Shown: in pieces, positions 1 through 9,135 of the stretch
Layout of the letters: the number at the start of each line of letters is the position of its first letter
Position numbering within the stretch: the first letter of the stretch is position 1
DNA from: Proteobacteria bacterium UBA4656
GTDB taxonomy: Bacteria > Pseudomonadota > Gammaproteobacteria > Xanthomonadales > Ahniellaceae
Length of the DNA stretch: 9,135 nt
Assembly (NCBI GenBank): GCA_002405525.1
Contig: DHLY01000048.1
Coordinates: 1 to 9,135 of the forward strand
Direction of reading: 5' to 3'
Program-made: the position numbers and the translations under genes
Notes under the pieces: generated by a model
Seen by the model: only the letters and a program-made list of their open reading frames with translations
Database searches by the model: none
Told to the model about the DNA's origin: nothing

Positions 1-1
1 C

Positions 2-52
2 GGCGGTTCATCGGGTGGTGGTGGCGGCGGTGGCGGCGGCGGCGGGCGCTGA
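2..52 (+). CDS. C-terminal end of a glycine-rich protein (5' truncated by window edge)
   Basis: Frame 2 reads Gly-Gly-Ser-Ser, then ten glycines, then Arg and a TGA stop at 50-52. Glycine codons vary (GGT, GGC, GGG), so this is more than a perfect trinucleotide run, and a stop directly after the tract suits a genuine C-terminus. Poly-Gly tails of this kind occur on membrane-anchored TPM-domain (YgcG-like) proteins and on other surface or low-complexity proteins, but only 16 residues are visible, so no family can be assigned. The IS element begins 26 bp after the stop, so the insertion left this coding end intact. The opposite strand reads Ala/Thr-rich in the same place and cannot be excluded. 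Confidence 0.4.
   Translation, partial: GGSSGGGGGGGGGGGR
13..46. repeat. GGN low-complexity tract
   Basis: A run of GGT/GGC/GGG triplets that encodes the poly-glycine tail in frame 2. Such tracts can slip during replication, so the tail length may vary between strains; that is inference. Confidence 0.5.
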
Positions 53-78
53 GGCCGCGCGAAAATCACCTCGAAACC

Positions 79-105
79 TGAACCGCCCCGGCTTTCCCGG
101 AGGCT
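79..105 (+). repeat. Left terminal inverted repeat (IRL) of the IS3-family element
   Basis: Begins TGAACCGCCCCGG and ends CCGGAGGCT. Compared with the reverse complement of 1361-1387, 23 of 27 bases match; the mismatches fall in the central positions 14, 15, 16 and 18. After a 7-base mismatch block, TTGAG matches again at 113-117 and 1349-1353, so the similarity extends inward to about 39 bp. Confidence 0.9.
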
Positions 106-128
106 CCACACCTTGAGAGGATGGAGCG

Positions 129-448
129 ATGGACAAGACGAAGCGGTTCTCACCGGAATTGCGGGAGCGGGCGGTGCGGATGGTGTTCGAGCACCGGGGC
201 GAGCACAGCTCGCAGTGGGCGGCGATCGGTTCGATCGCGGCGAAGATCGGCTGCAAGGCGGAGACGTTGCGGCTGTGGGTTCGCCAGGCCGAGCGTGACC
301 AGGGCAAGCGGCCGGGCCCGACGACCAGCGAGACGGAGCGCATCGAGGCGCTGGAGCGCGAGAATCGGGAGCTTCGGCAGGTGAACGACATCCTGCGCAA
401 GGCCAGCGCGTTTTTCGCCCAGGCGGAGCTCGACCGCCGGTTCAAGTC

Positions 449-452
<4 letters not shown>
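129..452 (+). CDS. IS3-family transposase OrfA (HTH/leucine-zipper subunit)
   Basis: 107 aa, the normal size for an IS3 OrfA. Residues about 5-60 form the helix-turn-helix segment that binds the terminal repeats ([13 protein letters not shown], then [20 protein letters not shown]). Residues about 72-95 ([19 protein letters not shown]) form a heptad leucine zipper for OrfA/OrfAB multimerisation. The ATG at 129 is preceded by GAGAGG at 115-120, a good ribosome-binding site 8 nt upstream. The stop at 450-452 overlaps the orfB ATG at 449 as ATGA, which would allow translational coupling. The frame is intact. Alone, OrfA normally represses or regulates transposition rather than catalysing it. Confidence 0.9.
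411..416 (+). other. Candidate -1 frameshift slippery site in orfA
   Basis: The OrfA codons TTT-TTC lie 33 bp before the orfA stop, within the region where the orfB frame is already open (stop-free from 299 to 563). OrfB is in the -1 frame, as needed for an OrfAB fusion transposase. The base before the run is G, so this is not a perfect X-XXY-YYZ heptamer, and I checked no downstream pseudoknot. It is a weak candidate, and the amber codon downstream would truncate the fusion in any case. Confidence 0.22.
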
Positions 453-1348
<896 letters not shown>

Positions 1349-1360
1349 CTCAAACCAAAC

Positions 1361-1387
1361 AGCCTCCGGAATTCCCGGGGCGGTTCA
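1361..1387 (-). repeat. Right terminal inverted repeat (IRR) of the IS3-family element
   Basis: Reads AGCCTCCGG at its inner end and CCGGGGCGGTTCA at its outer end on the plus strand, and is the imperfect inverse of 79-105. It begins 12 bp after the orfB stop, the usual compact IS3 layout. It fixes the right boundary of the element at 1387. Confidence 0.9.
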
Positions 1388-1622
1388 CCGACGAGATTGT
1401 TTGTGAAAAACAGCGCGAACATCGGCCAATCGGGATCGTTCGCGAACCGCGGGATTCCAGCCTGGATGCGGGAGGCGGCTGCTGCAGTCCCCTTGCTGCA
1501 ACGATCGAGCCGCGCTTGATCCCGACGTCACGGACATCGCAATTCGATGCGCCGACTCCGGAACCTGGTGCGTGGGAGCAAGCCCGATACACCGAGCCCG
1601 GCCCGACTGCTGGAGCCGCAAC
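1388..1622. other. Non-coding spacer between IS right end and receptor gene
   Basis: 235 bp with no convincing gene on either strand; short open frames here have no recognisable composition or ribosome-binding site. The first 40 bp (GATTGTTTGTGAAAAACAG) are clearly more AT-rich than the surroundings. Small symmetric motifs are present: GTTCGCGAAC at 1438-1447, and CATCG/CGATG around a 5-nt AATT-containing loop at 1535-1549. I see no stem with a U-tract that would serve as terminator for the minus-strand operon. The spacer may be the remains of sequence disturbed by the IS or by later deletion. Confidence 0.5.
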
Positions 1623-3716
1623 TCACCAGTCGAACCCGACGCCGAACAGCACCCGGCGTCCGGGTGCCGGCTCGAAGACGCGGCCGTTGGCGTCGTTGAC
1701 GATCAGCGACGCCACGTAGCGGCTGTCGGCGAAGTTGTCGACGCGCAGGCGCAATTCCAGTGTGCCGGGACCGACGCGGAAACGGCGCGAGGCGCCGAGG
1801 CTGGCGTCGACGTAGCCCGGCGCGCGCGCCGCGTTGGCGTCGTCGGCGAAGCGCGCGCCGGCGCCGCGCATTTCGAGGCTCGCCTCCCAGTCCGGCGTCG
1901 GCGTCCAGCGCAGCTCGGCGAAGCCGAAGTGCAAAGGCACGGCGGGCAGGCGGTTGCCCGCGACCACCGGCTGCGCGCCGGGCGGGCAAGGCGGACGGCC
2001 GCAGGCCGGCGCGCCGCTGGTGAAGCGTGCATCGAGGCGCGTCCACGCGAGCGACAGCACCCAGTCGTCGGCCAGCGCCTGCACCAGCGACAGTTCGATC
2101 CCGCGCCGGCGGGCCGAACCGGCGTTGCGGAACGCGCTGCGGCCGCCTTGCGCGCGCGCGACCGCGATCTCGTCGGTGGCGTCGTCGCGGAACAGCGCGG
2201 CCTCGATGCGGGTGGCGCCCTCGTCGAACCGCAGGCCAATCTCGCGCTGCAAGGAGCGGCTCGGCCGAAGATCGAGGTTGAAACCGGCGGAACCGTCGGC
2301 GCGATAGGCGAGTTCGTTGGCGGTCGGCGTCTCGAAGCCGCGCGCGATCGCCGCGTGCAGCGACCAGGGGCCGCTCGGCGACCAGCGCACGCCGGCCGCC
2401 GGCACGTTGGCGGTGAAGCGCCGCGCGCCGCTGTCGTCGGGATTGCCGGGTGCCACGAAGCCGTCGTCGGAGGCGAAGCGCAGCCGGTTGTGGCGCAGGC
2501 CTGTGGTCGCCAGCCAGCCGGGCGCCGGTTCGAACTCGGCCTGCAGCAGGGCGTCGATCCGGGTGATGTGGTTGTCCTCGTCGCGGCGCAGGCGGCCGCG
2601 CACGCCGACGGTCGACCCCACGAAGTTCTCGTAGCCGCGCCGATCCTCGTCGAGGCGCTCGAGGTCGAGGCCGGCGACCAGACGCAGCGGCAACCCGCCC
2701 GGCGCGAAGGCGCGCCAGCCACGGAGTTCCGCGCCGCCGTAGCCGCGGGCGAGGTCGATCACGCCACCGCCCGAGGTCGGCGCCGCCTGCGCGGCGACCG
2801 GAACGGCGAGGAACTGCCGGACCTCGCGACGGCCGCCGTAGATCGACGCCGAGCCGCCCTGCCCGTCCGCGGTGCCGATCGAGGCCGAGAGTCCGGCCTG
2901 CGCCTGCCGCGTGCCCTTGCGCGTGTCGAAGGCCAGCGCCTGCAGCGCGGTCGAATCCGGATCGGCGACGAACTGCGCGGGCGTGAGGCCCAGCGGGTCC
3001 TGCGCGAAGGGCGAGTCCAGCAGGTTGGCGGTCGCCGATACGCGCAGCCCAGGGCCCAGCGTCCAGGCGCCGATCGCGTCCAGCACGTCGCGGCGCGCGG
3101 CCGACTGGGGGCGGAAGCCGTCGGTGTCGAAACGCCCGGCGTCGACCAGCCAGCCACCGGAAGCGCTCGCCCCGCGCAGCACCGCGCCCGCGCGCCAGAG
3201 GTCGCCGTCGGCGAAGGCCAGCACGCGCCCGCCGGGCGCCTGCGCGCCGGGATCGACGCCGACCTTGATCGCGCCGCCGCCATTGCCGTGAAGCGCCGCC
3301 AGCGGTCCGCGCACGACCTCGATGCGGTCGGCCGAGGCCAGTGCCGCGTTCGCCAACTGCCCCTGGCCGTCCGGCGCGGTAGCCGGGATGCCGTTGACGC
3401 TCAGCCGCACGCCGCGCACGCCGAAGGTGGCGCGCGACCCGTAGCCACGCACGGAAAGCTGCAGGTCCTGCGCGTAGTTGCCGCGGTTGGCGGCCACCAC
3501 GCCCGGCACGCGCGCCAGCACCTCGCTGACGTCGACCTGCGGGCCGGCACGGCGGATCGTGTCCGCCTCGAGCACGGTCACCGACGCCGGCACCTGCGGC
3601 GCCGCCGGCTGCGCCCGCGCGGTGACGGTCACCGCCGGCAACGCGGGTTCCGTGCCGCCCGGCGGCGCCGCGGCGGCGAGCGCGGCCGCCGCCGCGAGGG
3701 CGGGAATCGACGCCAC
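1623..3716 (-). CDS. pqqU: TonB-dependent outer-membrane receptor, PqqU (YncD)-like
   Basis: 697 aa. Residues 1-19 are a hydrophobic export signal, followed by a TonB-box-like segment (PAVTVTAR, 27-34), a plug domain (about 40-150) and a beta-barrel ending in the aromatic C-terminus GVGFDW needed for outer-membrane insertion. It matches E. coli YncD/PqqU, as I remember it, in several blocks: NYAQDLQLSVRG (80-91), NGIPATAPDGQGQ (108-120), NPDDSG (425-430), RGFETPT-NEL-YRADG (459-475), and a Cys pair (572, 577) in the same loop. PqqU is established as the importer of pyrroloquinoline quinone, powered by TonB-ExbBD. Here the gene sits 10 bp after a PQQ-type dehydrogenase gene on the same strand, which supports that substrate. 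The start is GTG at 3716; no other in-frame ATG/GTG/TTG occurs in the preceding 41 codons, there is no clear Shine-Dalgarno, and the signal lacks a basic n-region, so the start is somewhat uncertain. PQQ as substrate is inference. Confidence 0.85.
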   Translation of the reverse strand: MASIPALAAAAALAAAAPPGGTEPALPAVTVTARAQPAAPQVPASVTVLEADTIRRAGPQVDVSEVLARVPGVVAANRGNYAQDLQLSVRGYGSRATFGVRGVRLSVNGIPATAPDGQGQLANAALASADRIEVVRGPLAALHGNGGGAIKVGVDPGAQAPGGRVLAFADGDLWRAGAVLRGASASGGWLVDAGRFDTDGFRPQSAARRDVLDAIGAWTLGPGLRVSATANLLDSPFAQDPLGLTPAQFVADPDSTALQALAFDTRKGTRQAQAGLSASIGTADGQGGSASIYGGRREVRQFLAVPVAAQAAPTSGGGVIDLARGYGGAELRGWRAFAPGGLPLRLVAGLDLERLDEDRRGYENFVGSTVGVRGRLRRDEDNHITRIDALLQAEFEPAPGWLATTGLRHNRLRFASDDGFVAPGNPDDSGARRFTANVPAAGVRWSPSGPWSLHAAIARGFETPTANELAYRADGSAGFNLDLRPSRSLQREIGLRFDEGATRIEAALFRDDATDEIAVARAQGGRSAFRNAGSARRRGIELSLVQALADDWVLSLAWTRLDARFTSGAPACGRPPCPPGAQPVVAGNRLPAVPLHFGFAELRWTPTPDWEASLEMRGAGARFADDANAARAPGYVDASLGASRRFRVGPGTLELRLRVDNFADSRYVASLIVNDANGRVFEPAPGRRVLFGVGFDW

Positions 3717-3726
3717 CGGACGACGA

Positions 3727-4827
3727 TCAGCGCGCCGCGGAAGCCGCGGGTGCTGCGTAGGTGATGCGGTAGATCGCGTTCGCCGTGTCGTCGGACACCA
3801 GCAGCGAGCCGTCCGGCAGTTCCTGCACGTCGACCGGCCGGCCCAGCGCCTTCTCGCCGTCGAGGAAGCCGGTCAGGAAGGGCTGCGGCGCGCCGGCCTT
3901 GTCGCCCTCCACCGGCACGAACAGCACCTGGTAGCCGACCTTGCGGCTGCGGTTCCAGGAACCACGCTGGGCGACGAAGGTGCCGCCGCGGTAGGCGGCC
4001 GGAAACATCGCGCCCTCGTAGAAGCGCATGCCCAGCGGCGCGGTGTGCGCGCCGAAATCCACCGCCGGCGGCGTGAAGTCCTTGCAGGCGTGGCCGTCGC
4101 CGAACTCGGGGTCGACCACCGAGGTGCCGTGGCAATAGGGATAGCCGAAATGCTGGCCCATGCGCACCGCCACGTTCAGCTCGCACGGCGGCAGGTCGTC
4201 GCCCATCCAGTCGCGGCCGTTGTCGGTGAACCACAGGTGCCCGGTCTTCGGGTGCCAGTCGAAGCCGACCGTGTTGCGCACGCCGCGGGCGAAGACCTCG
4301 CGCTTGCCGCCGTCCGGGTCCATGCGCAGGATGGTCGCGAACGGATCGCCCTCGTCGCAAACGTTGCACGGCGCGCCGACCGGCACGTACAGCTTGCCGT
4401 CGGGGCCGAAGGCGATGAACTTCCAGCCGTGGTGGCGCTCGGTCGGCAGGTCGTCGGCCACCACCACCGGCTGGGGCGGGTCGGCCAGCGCGGACTCGAT
4501 GCCGTCGAAGCGAAGGATGCGGCTGACCTCGGCCACGTAGAGGGCGCCGTCGCGGAACGCCACGCCATTGGGCATGTTGAGGCCCTTGGTGATCGTGTGC
4601 ACCTTCTGCGCCGTCTTGCCATCGTGCGAGATGGCATGGACCACGCCGGCGTCTCGGGTGCCGACGAACAGCGTGCCCTGGGCGCCGAGCGTCATCGAGC
4701 GCGCATTGCGCAGATCCTTGGCGAAAACTTCCGCCTTGAAGCCCGGCGGCAGGACCAGCGATTCCATCTTCGGCTGGGCCAGCGCGGGGGCGGAGGCCAG
4801 CAGCAGGGCGACGGCGATCAGGCGCAT
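3727..4827 (-). CDS. Periplasmic PQQ-dependent sugar (glucose/sorbosone) dehydrogenase family protein
   Basis: 366 aa. The signal peptide is MRLIAVALLLASAPALA, cleaved before Gln18, so the enzyme is periplasmic. The rest is one six-bladed beta-propeller of the GSDH family, with repeated blade motifs (NMPNGVAFRDGALYVAEV 84-101; FGPDGKLYVPVG 140-151; GVRNTVGFDWHPKTGHLWFTDNGRDW 182-207 region; ELPDGSLLVSDDTANAIYRI 336-355). HHGWK at 132-136 is the likely equivalent of the catalytic His of soluble glucose dehydrogenase. Five cysteines (154, 157, 215, 232, 248) could form disulphides; there is no CXXCH, so no cytochrome c domain. In this family PQQ oxidises aldoses or related aldehydes and passes electrons to the respiratory chain; the actual substrate cannot be read here. 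The ATG at 4827 has GGAG 7 nt upstream. It is the first gene of the pair with the PqqU-like receptor. Confidence 0.88.
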   Translation of the reverse strand: MRLIAVALLLASAPALAQPKMESLVLPPGFKAEVFAKDLRNARSMTLGAQGTLFVGTRDAGVVHAISHDGKTAQKVHTITKGLNMPNGVAFRDGALYVAEVSRILRFDGIESALADPPQPVVVADDLPTERHHGWKFIAFGPDGKLYVPVGAPCNVCDEGDPFATILRMDPDGGKREVFARGVRNTVGFDWHPKTGHLWFTDNGRDWMGDDLPPCELNVAVRMGQHFGYPYCHGTSVVDPEFGDGHACKDFTPPAVDFGAHTAPLGMRFYEGAMFPAAYRGGTFVAQRGSWNRSRKVGYQVLFVPVEGDKAGAPQPFLTGFLDGEKALGRPVDVQELPDGSLLVSDDTANAIYRITYAAPAASAAR

Positions 4828-4833
4828 GGCGAT

Positions 4834-4849
4834 ACTCCGGAAGCGGAGT
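4834..4849 (-). promoter_or_regulatory. Stem-loop enclosing the dehydrogenase Shine-Dalgarno
   Basis: On the minus strand ACTCCG and CGGAGT form a perfect 6-bp stem around the tetraloop CTTC. The 3' arm holds the GGAG that is the ribosome-binding site of the gene starting at 4827. If transcription starts close upstream, the mRNA would begin with this hairpin and translation would depend on its melting. The inverted repeat is seen directly; the regulatory role is inference. Confidence 0.4.
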
Positions 4850-4853
4850 CCGG

Positions 4854-6987
<2,134 letters not shown>

Positions 6988-6995
6988 GCCGGCTT

Positions 6996-7014
6996 GCCGC
7001 GACCCCATCGCGGC
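6996..7014 (+). terminator. Terminator-like hairpin after fadH
   Basis: GCCGCGA and TCGCGGC form a perfect 7-bp, all but one GC stem with a CCCCA loop, starting 8 nt after the fadH stop. No U-tract follows (GCACGCGCC), so it is not a textbook intrinsic terminator; it may stabilise the 3' end or assist Rho-dependent termination. Confidence 0.4.
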
Positions 7015-7079
7015 GCACGCGCCGCACCCACAGGCGCACCGTCCTTCGGCAAGACTGCGTTGGCACATCACCTGCAGGA

Positions 7080-7095
7080 GCGCTGCGTGCAGCGC
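7080..7095. repeat. Short inverted repeat in the fadH-peptidase spacer
   Basis: GCGCTGC and GCAGCGC are perfect 7-bp arms separated by GT. As RNA the inner pair would open to give a 4-nt loop. Its function is unknown; it lies midway between the fadH hairpin and the structured segment before the peptidase gene. Confidence 0.35.
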
Positions 7096-7104
7096 GACCG
7101 GGCT

Positions 7105-7140
7105 GCCGCCACGCCGCAGGGCTCGCGTGGCGGCGCCACG
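7105..7140 (+). promoter_or_regulatory. Two mutually exclusive hairpins upstream of the peptidase gene
   Basis: Stem A: GCCGCCACGC (7105-7114) pairs perfectly with GCGTGGCGGC (7125-7134), 10 bp with a 10-nt loop. Stem B: CGTGGC (7126-7131) pairs perfectly with GCCACG (7135-7140) around a 3-nt GGC loop. They share 7126-7131, so only one can form at a time, an attenuator-like arrangement. The segment ends 50 bp before the ATG at 7191. No good promoter is seen upstream, so it may instead be a 3' structure of the fadH transcript or a chance effect of high GC. Confidence 0.3.
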
Positions 7141-7190
7141 GCGACTATCCTCGTGCTATCGATCGACAGCGCCCACGCACGGAGGCCGGC

Positions 7191-9135
7191 ATGCACCGCA
7201 ACGCCCGCATCGCGATCCTCGCCACACTGCTCGCCCCCGCGCTGGCAGCGGCCGCGCCCGCGCCGGTCGACCTCGCGCCCTACCTGCGCCGCAGCGGTTT
7301 CGTCGACGCCAAACTCTCGCCCGACGGCGCCTATCTCGCGGCCACCGTGGCGCAGGCGGATCGCACCGTGCTGGCGGTGATCCGCCGCGCGGACCGCAAG
7401 GCCACTGCCTCGTTCAACGCCGGCGCCAACGCGCATGTCGACGACTTCGTGTGGGTCGCGAACGACCGCCTTCTGGTGTCGCTGGCCGAGAAATTCGGTG
7501 CGCTGGAGACGCCCCAGCCGACCGGCGAGCTGTATGCGGTCAACGTCGACGGCAGCCGGGCCAAGCTGCTGGTCGGCGCGCGGGCGGCGGTCGACGAAGG
7601 CAGCGGCCAGGTCGCGGGCACGCGCTTCGACGCGCGCCAGGTCGCGGCCTACCTGCTGGACACGCTGCCCGACGAAGACCGCCAGGTGCTGATCGAGGCC
7701 TGGCCACTGACCTCGATGCCGACCCCGCGCGTGGAGCGGATGGACGTGCACACCGGCAAGCGCGTCGCGGTCGCCGAGGCGCCGGTGCCGCGCGCCAGCT
7801 TCACCACCGATCCCAAGGGGCGCGTGCGCTTCGCGGTCGGCGCCGGCGGCGACAACGTCAGCCGCCTGTACCACCGCCCGGCAGACGGCGGCGAGTGGCA
7901 GTTGATCAACGACGAGGCCCACTCCAGCGTGCGCGAGTTCCCGCGGGGATTCGACGCCGCCGGCGACATCGCCTGGCTGGAGGTGCAGCGCGCGGATGGC
8001 CCGAACGCCATCGTGTCGCTCGACACGCGCAGCGGCAAGCGGCGCGAGGTCGTGCGCGATCCGCGCCACGATCCGTGGCGCGTGCAGTACGCGCTGTCAC
8101 GGCCGCACGTGCCGATCGGCGTGCAGTTCAGCGGCGCGTCGCCCCGTTCAGCGTGGTTCGACGACGCGCACTCCGACGCGCGCCTGCTCGCGCGCCTGGA
8201 GAAGGGCTTCGGCGGCCTGCCGATGGGGCTGGTCTCCAGCACCGCGGACGGCCACTACGCGCTGGTCGCGTCCTGGTCGGACCGCAACCCGGGCGAATTC
8301 TTCCTGTTCGACACCCGCGCGTCCGGCGCGGAGCGCCTGCTGTCGCGCCGCGAATGGATCGATCCGGACCGCCAGTCGCCGTCGACCGCGCACGCGATCG
8401 CCGCACGCGACGGCCTGTCGCTGGACGCGATCGTCACCCGCCCCGCGGACGCCGAGGGCCCGCTGCCGATGGTGGTACTCCCGCACGGCGGTCCGTTCGG
8501 CGTCTTCGACCGGCTCGAATGGAACGAAGACGTGCAACTGCTGGCCGCCGCCGGCTACGCCGTGCTGCAGGTCAACTTCCGCGGCTCCGGCAACCGGGGC
8601 CGCTCATTCCTGCTGGCCGGCGCACGCGAATGGGGCGCGCGGATGCAGGACGACGTGACCGACGCCACGCGATGGGCGATCGCGCAGGGCATCGCCGACG
8701 CGGAACGCGTCTGCCTGGTCGGCGCCAGCTACGGCGCGTATACATCGATGATGGGGCTTGCGCGCGAGCCGGACCTGTATCGCTGCGGGGTCGGCTACGT
8801 CGGGGTCTACGACCTCGCGATGATGGCCGAGGACCGCGTACGCCGCGGCGAATCGGCGGAAACCTGGATGGCGGAATGGGTCGGCGAAGGCGAGGCCCTG
8901 GAGACCGCTTCCGCGACCTCGCACGCCGCGAAGATCGCCGATCCCGTGCTGCTGGTCGCCGGAGGGCGCGACCGCATCGCGTCGCCGGCGCACACGCGCG
9001 CCATGGAGAAGGCGCTGCGCGCCGCCGGCGCCAAGGTCGAAGCGGTGTATGTCGACGACGAAGGCCACGGCTTCCACGCCGAGGCCAACCGTCGGCTGTG
9101 GTTCGAGCGCCTGCTCGGCTTCCTGGCCACGCACC
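7191..9135 (+). CDS. Exported S9-family (prolyl oligopeptidase/dipeptidyl-peptidase-like) serine peptidase, 3' end cut by window
   Basis: 648 codons are visible and the frame is open to the window edge; only a short C-terminal tail should be missing. The ATG at 7191 has GGAGG at 7181-7185, 5 nt upstream. Residues 1-22 (MHRNARIAILATLLAPALAA and on) form a signal peptide, so the protein is periplasmic or secreted. Residues about 25-395 are a diverged beta-propeller (YLRRSGFVDAKLSPDGAYLA at its start), which in this family gates access. Residues about 405-648 are the alpha/beta-hydrolase domain with all landmarks: HGGP at 432-435 (oxyanion region), NFRGSG at 462-467, nucleophile Ser513 in GASYG, Asp594 in GGRDRI and His626 in DEGHGFH. 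It should hydrolyse short peptides, but exo- or endo-specificity and proline preference cannot be read from this. An acylaminoacyl-peptidase-like activity is the main alternative. Confidence 0.9.
   Translation, partial: MHRNARIAILATLLAPALAAAAPAPVDLAPYLRRSGFVDAKLSPDGAYLAATVAQADRTVLAVIRRADRKATASFNAGANAHVDDFVWVANDRLLVSLAEKFGALETPQPTGELYAVNVDGSRAKLLVGARAAVDEGSGQVAGTRFDARQVAAYLLDTLPDEDRQVLIEAWPLTSMPTPRVERMDVHTGKRVAVAEAPVPRASFTTDPKGRVRFAVGAGGDNVSRLYHRPADGGEWQLINDEAHSSVREFPRGFDAAGDIAWLEVQRADGPNAIVSLDTRSGKRREVVRDPRHDPWRVQYALSRPHVPIGVQFSGASPRSAWFDDAHSDARLLARLEKGFGGLPMGLVSSTADGHYALVASWSDRNPGEFFLFDTRASGAERLLSRREWIDPDRQSPSTAHAIAARDGLSLDAIVTRPADAEGPLPMVVLPHGGPFGVFDRLEWNEDVQLLAAAGYAVLQVNFRGSGNRGRSFLLAGAREWGARMQDDVTDATRWAIAQGIADAERVCLVGASYGAYTSMMGLAREPDLYRCGVGYVGVYDLAMMAEDRVRRGESAETWMAEWVGEGEALETASATSHAAKIADPVLLVAGGRDRIASPAHTRAMEKALRAAGAKVEAVYVDDEGHGFHAEANRRLWFERLLGFLATH

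Noticed and set aside
154..160. Cys pair CNVC in the dehydrogenase (residues 154-157) as a haem c site
   Set aside because: It is followed by Asp-Glu, not His, so it is not CXXCH; a disulphide is more likely.
1387..1389. ACC at 1387-1389 as a 3-bp target duplication matching ACC at 76-78
   Set aside because: It would need the element to end one base short at 1386, removing the conserved CA terminus of the right inverted repeat.
1572..3764. A 730-codon plus-strand open frame antisense to the receptor
   Set aside because: The product is Arg/Ala/Gly-rich with no recognisable domain, while the opposite strand has a full TonB receptor. High GC suppresses stop codons in the antisense frame.
7068..8069. 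A 333-codon minus-strand open frame antisense to the peptidase N-terminal half
   Set aside because: The plus strand reads a continuous S9 peptidase with signal peptide, ribosome-binding site and catalytic triad.

Overview
The window is very GC-rich (by eye close to 70 %) and carries mostly ordinary proteobacterial genes. A TonB-dependent receptor, a periplasmic PQQ-type dehydrogenase, a FadH-type 2,4-dienoyl-CoA reductase and an exported S9 peptidase on this codon background fit a gammaproteobacterium, most likely the Xanthomonadaceae/Lysobacteraceae (Lysobacter/Luteimonas-like). That placement is inference; there is no rRNA or other taxonomic marker here.

Layout. (1) Positions 2-52 hold the last 16 codons of a plus-strand gene ending in a poly-glycine tail. 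(2) Positions 79-1387 are a complete-looking 1309-bp IS3-family insertion sequence: 27-bp imperfect terminal inverted repeats (23/27 identical), an intact orfA, and an orfB with the full DD35E triad but an in-frame amber stop at codon 39. No target duplication is visible. (3) Positions 1388-1622 are non-coding and visibly less GC-rich. (4) On the minus strand, a probable two-gene operon runs from 4827 to 1623: a secreted glucose/sorbosone-dehydrogenase family protein (366 aa), then after a 10-nt gap a TonB-dependent receptor (697 aa) closely resembling E. coli YncD, now called PqqU, the PQQ importer. (5) Divergently, on the plus strand, lies fadH (4963-6987). (6) A 203-bp hairpin-rich spacer follows. 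(7) From 7191 to the window edge runs an exported S9-family peptidase, nearly complete, with the whole Ser-Asp-His triad visible.

The most interesting unit is the minus-strand pair. If the receptor imports PQQ and the dehydrogenase uses it, one transcript encodes both the outer-membrane import of a cofactor and a periplasmic enzyme that needs it, with no PQQ biosynthesis genes in view. The dehydrogenase leader also has a perfect stem-loop that would pair with its ribosome-binding site. fadH (unsaturated fatty-acid oxidation) and the peptidase (peptide use) appear to be separate housekeeping or catabolic functions. Several very long open frames antisense to these genes are GC-driven artefacts.
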